From NCBI GenBank assembly GCA_030674185.1, contig JAPXFY010000137.1:25095-89094 (forward strand): a stretch of 64,000 bases of DNA, given 5' to 3'. Source of the DNA: Monoplex corrugatus (taxonomy: Eukaryota > Mollusca > Gastropoda > Littorinimorpha > Ranellidae). The translations under genes were made by a program, and so were the position numbers. This document shows, in pieces, positions 55,257-64,000 of the stretch. Each line of letters starts with the position of its first letter. Position 1 is the first letter of the stretch. The notes beneath the pieces were generated by a model, which did not search any database, was not told the origin of the DNA, and saw nothing but the letters and a program-made list of their open reading frames with translations.

Positions 55257-55664
55257 CTAATGTCTAGATGGGCTGTCTGCTTGGTCCAAGCAGCGTCGCC
55301 TGTGACTGTACAGACCAATGCGAGAGAGGCAGTCTCTGTCGCAGCGGTTGCATGTGTATGCTGATGCTGGTCTGTTGGCTGTCATCCCTTTTCTGCGAAC
55401 TTGCTTTTCTGCTGCAGCAGCTGACAGTTTGTCCTCACCAATCCGCAGCTGTTTCTTCCTGATCCGTTTCTTGAATTTGAATTTTTCTTTTTGTTTGGTG
55501 CGGTAATTAACGACCTGCTTGTCAGATTTTCTCCTAATCTTCATGCACCCAATGAAGAAGGCAGGTCGTGGCGGGACAGCACCTAACTGGCTGGGGGCTG
55601 CCCAGCTTAGGCGGGCGGTAGCTGTCCAGTAAGACACGAAGGTCTCTCCCACCGTCAAAAGCAA
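55257..55664 (-). pseudogene. LINE C-terminal zinc-finger fragment
   Basis: The frame carries a Lys/Arg-rich stretch followed by YTCNRCDRDCLSRIGLYSHR, a C2H2 finger with the C-x-SRIGL-x-SH-x-R pattern found at the ends of many invertebrate LINE ORF2 proteins. No RT domain is attached. The frames at 55655-55970 upstream are not recognisable. Confidence 0.55.
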
Positions 55665-55969
55665 CCCCTGGCGTCAGCTCTACGCCTGTTGAGCAATGAC
55701 TTATCACCGGTATCTGTTGCTTCCCGTGTTGTGCCGACACTACTGTTAGTAGCGAGGCTGGAGTGTCCTCTCCAGGTCGTAGGTGCAGAGTGTTTGTGGA
55801 TGAATGGACGGATGTAAGCCTGGGCAGTGTAATATGGAAGACAGGCTGTTGCCCATTCAACTTGTCCCCCCTCTCCACCTCGCTGACAGATCCAAAGGAA
55901 CAGCAGTGCTGTTACGTTTTGGTGCCAACGCGGCCGCAGGAGCTGCCGGAAAGTGACAAAGTTTGCCAT

Positions 55970-56575
55970 CCAACCGCCTTAGGGGCCCCACACCGGATTT
56001 ACTGTCAGGGTTTACTCCCTTAGCTAGACGGCCGCGGGTAGCTCTCCAGAGCTGGCGCCCTTTGATGGATCTAATTTATTTCCACCAGGGTTTCTAGCCA
56101 CCCTCCTCACCATCCTCCTGAGAGGACTGGTCGGGTTGCTGGTTTAATCGCCAGCAATTCGACCCTGTGACAGGTAGTACTGGGTTCCAGGTTACCAGTA
56201 GCGGATACATCTATCCAACAAAACGTGTTTCTAACTACCGTGTAGAAACACTTCAAATCTATTGCTCTGTTTATTGTTTGCCTTGTTGGGATGTCTCTAT
56301 TGTTGAATGAATTTTTTACATAGTATAATGTAACCTTGTTTGGGTGTGCTTTGCTTGTTTGTTTTGTCATTCTTGCTCTTTCTGTCTGTCTGTCTCTTTC
56401 AAATGTATTTCTTTGTCTGATAGTGTGTGATATTGTAATGGTTGCCATGTTGGGATGTGTATGTTATCTAGGGTATAATTTGTGTGTAGTGTGATATAAC
56501 ACTCTGGATGAGGGCTTGATGTAAAAAGAAAGCATATATTTTGCTTATTTCATACTTTTGTAAATAAAATTTGTT
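55970..56575. other. Spacer, no gene seen
   Basis: No convincing coding or repeat signal. GGTTTAATCGCCAGCAATTCGACCC near 56140 is only a weak resemblance to a Pol III B box. Confidence 0.4.
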
Positions 56576-56619
56576 GTTCTTCTTTTTGTTCTCCCTTTAA
56601 GTGTGTCTGCGTGAGATAG

Positions 56620-56989
56620 TGCTCTACATTGATTCTCTCTCTCTCTCTTCCCTCATCTCTCTTTCTTTCTCTGCTCTCTTTTCTCTCTGTCTTCTCTCTC
56701 TATCTTCTCTCTCTTTTATCTCTCTCTGTCTCTTTCTTTCTCTCTCTCTCTCTCTCTCTCTCTGGATCTCTCTCTCTCTCTCTGCTCTCTTTTCTAATTC
56801 TGTCTGTCTTTCTCTCTCTCTCTCTTCCCTCATCTCTCTTTCTTTCTCTGCTCTCTTTTCTCTCTGTCATCTCTATCTTCTCTCTCTTTTATCTCTCTCT
56901 GTCTCTCTGTCTGTCTCTCTCTCTCTCTCTCTGCTCTCTTTTCTAATTCTGTCTTCTCTCTCTCTCTGTGGATCTTCTCTCTCTTTTAT

Positions 56990-57047
<58 letters not shown>

Positions 57048-57075
57048 CTCTTTCTCTGTCTGTCTGCCTGTCTGA
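56620..57075. repeat. (CT)n-rich low-complexity tract
   Basis: About 450 bp of TCTC/CTGT repeats with an internal duplication of the CTCTTTTCTAATTCTGTC segment. Confidence 0.95.
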
Positions 57076-57084
57076 TAACACGGA

Positions 57085-57350
57085 AGAGTACAGTGTTCCA
57101 CTGAGGTTAGGCGAATTAAAAGATGCTCTTCTGACTTGCTCTGACTGTTCTCTTGGCCTAGATGAAATTCATTACAAACTTCTGAAGTATCTCCTAGAAA
57201 AGGGTTTAGAAATCCTCCTGCAAGTGTACAATTACATATGGACGACAGGATTCTTTCCTCCCTGGTGGCAGAAACCCCTGATCATCCCTGAACCTAAACC
57301 TGGAAAAGATCAATCGACCACGGGGTTTTGACTTCAGAGATTGTTTGAGA
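57085..57350 (+). pseudogene. LINE reverse transcriptase fragment, N-terminal part
   Basis: Plus-strand frame: LKDALLTCSDCSLGLDEIHY, LLKYLLEKGLEILLQVYNYI, TTGFFPPWWQKPLIIPEPKP, then GKDQS. This is the first block of a Jockey-like RT (GPD-IH...NxIWxxGxFPxxW...IPKPGK). It stops before the catalytic motifs, and the MITE follows at 57367. Confidence 0.75.
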
Positions 57351-57366
57351 GGCCATGGCATTTTAT

Positions 57367-57559
57367 TTAACCCTTTGACTCTCGCACCCCATCCGCCAAC
57401 AGCAAAAACTGTACTCATTGACTCCCTCACCTTATCCACTAGCTTCCTGCAGGAAGTTGGTGGATAGGATGAGGGAGTCAAAGGGTTAAGTTTCTGCTTT
57501 GTTGGTATGCTTGACAATGCAAGAGGCCGGTGGACAGGCTGCGGGAGTCAAAGGGTTAA
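57367..57559. mobile_element. 193-bp piggyBac-type MITE, copy 2
   Basis: TTAA at 57367-57370 and 57556-57559, same length and ends as copy 1 (CCCTTTGACTC... / ...GAGTCAAAGGG). The inner palindrome is imperfect here and its left TTAACCC is lost. It lies in LINE debris. Confidence 0.88.
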
Positions 57560-57599
57560 ACATTCATTTCTGATTTAGTACGCTTCCAAGACACGAAAC

Positions 57600-58450
57600 A
57601 TTTCACATACCGGTAATATAAATAGGACCATGTTTATATCAACCAAACAGTTTGATAATATAAATAGGACCATGTTGACGTCAACCTAATAGTCATATCA
57701 ACCAAACAGTTTGATGATGTAAATAAGACTCAACCTAATAGTCATATCAACCAAACAGTTTGATAATATAAATAAGACCATGTTGACGTCAACCTAATAG
57801 TCATATCAACCAAACAGTTTGATGATGTTAATAAGACTCAACCTAATAGTCATATCAACCAAACAGTTTGGTAATATAAATAGGACCATGTTGACGTCAA
57901 CCTAATAGTCATATCAACCAAACAGTTTGATGATGTTAATAAGACTCAACCTAATAGTCATATCAACCAAACAGTTTGATAATATAAATAGGACCATGTT
58001 GACGTCAACCTAATAGTCATATCAACCAAACAGTTTGATGATGTTAATAAGACTCAACCTAATAGTCATATCAACCAAACAGTTTGATGATGTTAATAAG
58101 ACTCAACCTAATAGTCATATCAACCAAACAGTTTGATGATGTAAATAGGACCATGTTGACGTCAACCTAATAGTCATATCAACCAAACAGTTTGATAATA
58201 TAAATAGGACCATGTTGACGTCAACCAAAATAGTCATATCAACCAAACGGTTTGATAATATAAATAGGACCATGTTGACGTCAACCAAAATAGTCATATA
58301 AACCAAACGGTTTGATAATATAAATAGGACCATGTTGACGTCAACCTAATAGTCATATCAACCAAACAGTTTGATGATGTAAATAAGACCATGTTTTTAT
58401 CAACCTAACGGTTTGATAATATAAATAGGACCATATTCATATCAACCAAA
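57600..58450. repeat. Minisatellite with CRE-like TGACGTCA palindromes
   Basis: Alternating units of about 59 bp (AATATAAATAGGACCATGTTGACGTCAACC...) and about 46 bp (GATGTTAATAAGACTCAACC...), both containing AGTCATATCAACCAAACAGTTTGAT. GTTGACGTCAAC, a perfect 12-bp palindrome around TGACGTCA, occurs eight times. Confidence 0.93.
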
Positions 58451-58519
58451 TTATTCATGTGATGGGAGAGAAACGTCAACTGCAGACTGATGTGGAAAAT
58501 GGCGGTATCTTGGTTAAAA

Positions 58520-58648
58520 AAGCAATGCAGCTTTCACAAGCACCATTCCATAGTGGACCATTTAATCCGCCTTGAAACAACCATCTGTAATGCTTTTATG
58601 AACAGACAGCATGTAGTGGCTATCTTCTTTGATCTGGAGAAAGTATAA
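58520..58648 (+). pseudogene. LINE reverse transcriptase fragment, palm part
   Basis: The plus-strand frame SFHKHHSIVDHLIRLETTIC, then NRQHVVAIFFDLEKV is the RT segment containing the first catalytic block (VAIFFDLEKAYD in relatives). It follows the 57085-57350 fragment by the normal order of a Jockey-like RT, so the MITE and minisatellite probably sit in one dead LINE. Confidence 0.72.
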
Positions 58649-58652
58649 TGAT

Positions 58653-59082
58653 TATCATCATCATCATCATCATCATCAGGTGCCCTGCCGCATGGCGTTG
58701 GCGACCATGGACTTCCAACCATCTCTATCTCTCGTTGCACCCAGCATCTCCCCCACCCTCTTCATCCCCAGCCACTCTGCAAGTCCGTCCAGCATTCTCT
58801 CCCTGGGTCTACCCGGTGCTCTCTTTCCCTCCAGCTTTCCCCTTGTGACCAGGTGCTCCAAATCCCCCTTCCTCATAAAATGGCCTATAAATGTTGCTTG
58901 TCTTTTCCTAATCTTCCTTATCAGTGATCGACTTGTGTCTGCCTCCATCAAGACTGTCTCGTTTGTTTTCTTTGCTGTCCATGGTACTCTCAACATTCTT
59001 CTGAGAAACCACATCTCGGCTGCCTCGATCCTGCTCTGGCTTTGCTTGCTGACTGTCCACGTCTCTCGCATCAGTACAACAG
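58653..59082 (-). pseudogene. RTE-like LINE C-terminus with (ATG)n tail
   Basis: Minus-strand frame 59071-58676: RIEAAEMWFLRRMLRVPWTA, RQATFIGHFMRKGDLEHLVT, GKLEGKRAPGRPRERMLDGL, the conserved post-RT C-terminal domain of RTE/Craniata-type LINEs. A (ATG)n microsatellite follows immediately (58653-58677), a typical RTE tail, so this is a 5'-truncated insertion. It ends where the segmental duplication begins (59083). Confidence 0.85.
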
Positions 59083-60380
59083 TATTTCATGGATTCTGGA
59101 CGCGCGATTTTTTCCTATGCGCGGTTTTTTTCCGTCTGCGACAGAAACCTCTCTGTGTACTCCACCCTTCATGCTGGCATCACCCTGGCTTCCTATGTTT
59201 CTAATTTACGAACAATAGCATTTAATTCCTCCTCTGAATAATCTGGAAAATCATATCTTTATCCTAAAAATTCTCTCTCTCTCTCTCTCTTTTTTTTTTT
59301 CTTCTTTTTCTATTTTTTGAATGTGTTAGCCCTGATATGGGTGTAGTAGTCGGCTGGGCTATATGAACTGAACTGAACTGAAAATCATCTGCTACAAAGG
59401 GCGTTGCCATTTTTTCACATGCTACGTGGCATGAATGTAAATTGCCCAACCACTTTACACACCCGAGCATATTAACTCTTTCAGCCCTGTCTGTTTTATA
59501 AGAGAAATGCTCTCCCAGCCTGGGGGTTTTGAAGGGGGGGGGGGGGGGTGGGGACTGCAAAATTAACGGGCACCCCAAATAAAACGCCTATATCTAAAAA
59601 AACTGTTTGATGAAATGTATTGAAATTTTGTATGCTTGTTAATAAATAAACGTTCTGTCTCATATGTAATTTTCAAATCATTTGATGTTTTTAGTCTTAG
59701 TTAAAATTTTATGAAAATTTACAACAACAACAAATCTTATCTTTATCATTCACTCATATTCACAATTAAGTGCTCATCAGGCTTTCTGGTTCTGAATTTT
59801 ACGTGTTTTTCGTTAATGGCATTTTAGATTTTCAAGGTTGACGGTGAGCATGGTTTTTATCTGTTTATCTTAACGGGTTGTTCTTTTCTTTTTGACGTGT
59901 TGTTAGCCCTGATATGGCTCTAGTGGTCGGCTGGGCTATAAGCAATATGAATTGAATTGAATTCTGGTTCAGGATGCCACATGGAGAGGTATTCACGATT
60001 CCTGGGTTTTGAGATAATTGTTGATTTCTTCTGGGGGTGCTGTACTGACGGGGGTTGGGTTTTTGGGCGGCTGGCCCAGGTGGGATGCGGAGCTGAGAGA
60101 GCTGCAGACCAGGTTGGTTGTTTTGTGGTGAGTTCATCCCCAGGTTAGCAGCGTTGCACACCTGCTGGTGGGTTAAACCAAACACACAAATTATAGCCTC
60201 CACACCCGGGGATTCCTGCATGCTTGGGTTGGACTCGAGCACCTGAAAGAGAAAAGCATGACCTTTTCATCCGATTGTTGTTACCTGTTGGTGATTACCG
60301 TACATTTCTTACAGTGATTTACCGCAGACTTTCAACGGAAGACCTTGTCCAGACTGATACAGACTAGCTTAGCACAAGGC

Positions 60381-63300
60381 CATTGCTCCCTGACTCCGTA
60401 GTAACAGAACAGTTTCTAAATCCTGAGCAAAGGGAAATAACTCCGCAAAGCACGCACACATGCAAAACAAAAAAATGCATATCAAATAAAAGATTACTCC
60501 TATTTTAGTAGAAAATAGCTGAAAAAATCCAGGATACATTGTAGTTTCAGACAAAAGAAAGTTTTGAACATTATCAGCATGGTAAATGTCATTAAAAAAA
60601 AATAATGTTGTGCAAAAAAAAAAAAAAAACACTGACCATTTTGTGCAGATGTCGGTCTTCAATCCTTATTTTCACAACACATGATGTACAGATAATGGAA
60701 ATATGTCCACCAGAATGTCAGTAAAACATCAAGGAAGAATACTGGTTACAAATGTTGTCTTTTCTTTCACTTTTTGTCACTTCTACTCCAATTCCATTTA
60801 ACGCACTACAGACAGTGACAAAAAGGTTAGTTTTTTTCATTTGACTGTTCAATGTTCTTTTGCAATTATGCACTCTTTGAAAAAAAAAAGGGTGAGGAAA
60901 CAAAAAGAAAGAAAGAAACAGAAAACAAAGAAATAATCAAAGTGTTTCCTAATGAGATGAACTGGATAGATCAAGGTGGAATTTCTGGAAACATGCTCCC
61001 TTGCACAAGTTGACGTTGCATGTCACGCAGCCAGTAACAGTTTGTGGGGTGTAATTCTTTGGGGTGCGGACCTTCTGCTTCTCACACCAGTGGCAGTTCT
61101 TCTTTCTCCCTGGCATGCGCTGGCAGGTATGAGAAGCTGGGTCTGCTGCACAAACGCCTGCTTGTGCCACAAACTGCCTCGGGTCGTGCTTGCGTACTGC
61201 ATTGCCTTTACACAAAGCGCGCAACACCTCCAGCCAAAAATCGATGTGCCTTCTTCCCTTCCTGGACCTAGGTGTGGGTGTGTTGGTGATCTTCCAGAGG
61301 AGGAAAGCGTTCACCATTGCAGTCTGGAGAAGCCACCAGCACAAGTAGCGCCACCATCGCACAGATGGTCGTCCCACAGGATAGTATGCACTGTACTGGT
61401 CGGCAAGATCAACACCCCCCATGCCAGCATTGTATTTTTCCACTGAGGCAGGAATCTCCACTTCCTTCTTACCTCCTGGTGCTCTCCTTGTTATCTTCAC
61501 CATTTCTGGTTGACTGTTTGTGGAAGGAATAGCCACAGGGCGCTTGTCTTTCCACAATGTGGCCAACATATCACCAGCCTGCCGAAAGAGGACATCTCCA
61601 TTTTTCATCTTTTTGGCGACAGTACCAGTCAGATCTGTTGGCCAGTTCTTCCTGTTCAGTCTGACCGTTGAACACATATATGTTTGTCTCATCTGCAGGT
61701 CCTGGGCTAGCTGAACTGAAGAAAAAAAATTATCAAAGTAAAGATGATGCCCTTTGTCCAGGTACTGGGATGACACCTTCATGATGACATGGTGACCAAG
61801 ACCATGCGGCATGGGCTCATAGACTTTTCCCAGATAGGGATCAAAGTTGAGCATGTAGCTTGTTTCAGGGTCTGCCACACACCACACCTTGATACCCCAA
61901 GGGTTTGGCTTTCCTGCAACATAAAATGGAGCAAAAATAATTAAATACTCTGTAAATGGTGTTAAAGTTGGTGCACACGTCAGAAAATAATGATTTGCTG
62001 CAAGACAAAAAGTCTGTGCACTGAAAATGTTCATCCATTCATATGAATTGTACTGTTCCTACTCATAAATAATGCAGAAATGAAATAAAAGCATTAATGA
62101 AATAACTGAAAGTAAGTAAAAAATATGGTATGCAATATCATGGCTACATAAGCCTAAGTATTCTGTTGTTCAAAATTTATGATAGTTTTATGCCAACCCC
62201 TCACCTCTTCTTTCTTTTCATGAAAATATAACAAAATAAATAAATAAACAAATGAAAAAGTTATATTTGCATTGACATAGAAGTTTCTGCACACCTTTTA
62301 TATACTGCTTGAAGCTGAGACGACCATTGAACTTGATCATCGCCTCGTCAATGGAGATGTTCTTGTTTGGGTGGTAGTGTGCTTGGCTGCTGTTCCGGAC
62401 TTGTTCTAAAAGGGGGCGCACCTTGAACAGGGGGTCATACCCAGCACTTCCTTTGACTGCAGCCTTGGAGTTGTCATTGAGATGGAAATACTGGGACAAC
62501 TTCTCATATCTGTTTTTTGATATGGTATCTGCAATGGCAGGCACACGGAGGAGAGGATCTGATGACCAGTACATGCCAGTTTCTGGAAGATGGTGAATGC
62601 CAAACATGTACTGAACAAAATTTTGATTTCCTCTGGTGTTGCTTCTTTCCAGTATTTATCCAGCCCCTTCTCCTCTTGTTTCTGTTTTGCATACAAGTTC
62701 GTTTGGTCAGCTGCATCACTCCAGAACTTCTCAGGAACAAACAAGAAGTACTCAAAAGGTGTGGCATCCACTGGCAAATCATGTGACACACCCACTCTCC
62801 CTTTGTCAGTGCAGCCTTCAAAAACTACCTCCTCCTTCACCACACTTGTTTTGTCTGACCACCTAACAGTTGTCTGGTCTCTCTCTGATTTAGTCAGCCT
62901 CTTCTTTTTCCTAATACGTCTTTTCTTTGGGTTACTAATGCTAGGCAGTTCTTCTTCACTCTCACTAAAACTAATGTCACTTGATGACACTGGAGATGGT
63001 GACGAAATTTCGTTATGTAACGCTTGTTGCCTGACAACAACACTCGAATCGATGTCTGATTCATCACCTCTCACCACTTCTCCTTGCGAAAATCCGTGAA
63101 AAGATCCATCAGAATCATCATCTGAGTCCCCAAAGATGTTGCGCCATACCTCTAAAATATTTTCCTCAGCCATTTTCTTCGGAAAAAAATCGCGAACTTT
63201 AAAAAATCACAGCTCAAAAACTGCTGCAGCTATCAACTTTCTGTATAAACCAAAATGGCGCCACAGGAAGGCACTATACAGTAAACATCCGGTTGAAATG

Positions 63301-63435
63301 CATTATGGGCTAGGTTAAAAGCAAAACTGAAAGTAGCAACCCATGTATTGAATGGGCCAGCTTGGGCGTTTCAGGGAACGAATAACGCACTTCCGGCGGG
63401 CCAGCTCGGGCGGTTCAGGGGGCATTGAGTTTTAA
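60381..63435 (-). mobile_element. piggyBac element 5b
   Basis: Duplicate of piggyBac 5a with the same left-end loss (AAGGCCATTGCTCCCTGACTCCG). The right TTAA (63432-63435) has altered flanking bases (GCATTGAGTTTTAA). It arose by segmental duplication, not by independent transposition, because flanks on both sides are shared. Confidence 0.85.
60949..63173 (-). pseudogene. piggyBac 5b transposase, same frameshift as 5a
   Basis: Exon 1 63173-62295 and exon 2 61913-60949. It differs from 5a by a few residues (for example PWGIK for PWVIK and one extra codon, FSQGEVV). The one-base frameshift after EEIKI (near 62618) is the same as in 5a. All three catalytic Asp motifs and the C-terminal finger are present. 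Confidence 0.9.
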
Positions 63436-64000
63436 TTTAATTATAACTCTCAGACCATTGTTCTTTTCTTTTTGACATGGTGTTAGCCCTGATAGGGCTG
63501 TAGTGGTCGGCTGGGCTATAAGCAATATGAATTGAATTGAAACTACCAGATCCTTCCCGTGGAATCGCTGGGGGGTTCTTTGAGTATAAACTGTATCCCG
63601 CACCTTTTGGACCTGAGGCACTTGATGAAAACACCTGACCAGGGGTGGTGACCCGATTGTTGTTACTTGTTGGTGATTACCGTACATTTCTTACAGTGGT
63701 TTACGCAGACTTTCAACAGAAGACCTTGTCCAGACTGACTACAGACTAGCTTAGCACAAGGCCTTCTCCATCAAACTCTTTTAATCATAACTCTCAGACC
63801 ATTGTTCTTTTCTTTTTGATGTGGTGTTAGCCCTGATACGGCTGTAGTAGTCGGCTGGGTTATATGCAATATGAACTGAACTGAACTGAAAATCATCTGC
63901 TACAAAGGGCGTTGCCATTTTTTCACATGCTACGTGGCATGAATGTAAATAGCCCAACCACTTTACACACCCGAGCATATTAACTCTTTCAGCCCTGTCT

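Larger units (their letters stand above)
59083..64000. repeat. Segmental duplication, copy 2 (partner 41512-46436)
   Basis: Begins TATTTCATGGATTCTGGACGCGCGA, inside what is the MULE right end in copy 1, and runs to the window edge. Contains composite repeat (59150-60380), piggyBac 5b and composite repeat again (63436-64000) with SINE-like modules near 59330-59390, 59890-59965, 63475-63540 and 63825-63890. Confidence 0.93.

Noticed and set aside
56130..56180. Possible tRNA-like B box
   Set aside because: No matching A box or cloverleaf; match too weak.
56601..57104. 167-aa Ser/Leu-rich ORF
   Set aside because: Translation of the CT-rich low-complexity tract.
1..64000. Conventional host protein-coding, rRNA or tRNA genes
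   Set aside because: None recognised; every convincing domain belongs to a mobile-element family.

Overview
This window is eukaryotic, intron-containing, invertebrate genomic DNA made almost entirely of transposable elements (TEs) and their debris. I found no conventional host gene I would defend. The mix of several piggyBac families, Ginger1-type integrase transposons, PIF/Harbinger, a FLYWCH-MULE, APE-type LINEs, a short retroposon with pentanucleotide tails and long (CA)n/(TA)n/(GA)n tracts fits a lophotrochozoan, most likely a mollusc. That placement is inference; no gene in the window fixes the species.

Layout. 1-1314: end of a composite repeat carrying a short SINE-like retroposon. 1315-~3880: Harbinger element A, with an intact 459-aa transposase in a gene built like a replication-dependent histone gene: TATA box, very short leader, no intron, then a perfect histone-type 3' stem-loop and purine-rich downstream element. 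3882-6989: piggyBac 1 (TTAA to TTAA, broken). 6990-~12118: a minus-strand LINE (ORF1 and ORF2, both broken); ORF1 is split by a 193-bp TTAA-flanked MITE. 12120-13540: fragments. 13541-16597: piggyBac 2, complete, two exons, uninterrupted frame. 16598-17836: 5' half of piggyBac 3. 18314-26551: three different Ginger1-type integrase genes; one keeps both terminal inverted repeats (TIRs), and another is fused to a CXC domain and a Ulp1-like protease. 26871-29782: an 88-bp tandem repeat and two decayed copies of a DUF7869-like gene. 30235-30540: a 64-bp minisatellite. 30900-~33640: piggyBac 4. 33761-34750: an OTU/vertnin-like ORF. 34754-36491: Harbinger B, an internally deleted element keeping the first exons of both its genes.

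From 36495 the composite repeat resumes, interrupted by a piggyBac relic (38373-38953), an intact MULE (39536-~41535) and piggyBac 5a (42805-45855). At 47323-53773 the repeat forms a clean tandem array with a period of about 1.61 kb, each unit holding four copies of the SINE-like module. 53916-59082 is LINE debris, a second copy of the 193-bp MITE and a minisatellite with eight perfect TGACGTCA palindromes. 59083-64000 is a direct duplicate of 41512-46436, including piggyBac 5b.

How it fits together: the genes are independent mobile elements stacked by nested insertion, not a pathway. Order can be read in places: the MITE landed in the LINE; Harbinger A landed in a SINE-like module; a truncated SINE landed in the DUF7869-like gene; the 59-kb block was copied after its piggyBac had already acquired a frameshift. 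Many breaks are single-base frameshifts, so uncorrected assembly indels must be excluded before the elements are called dead.
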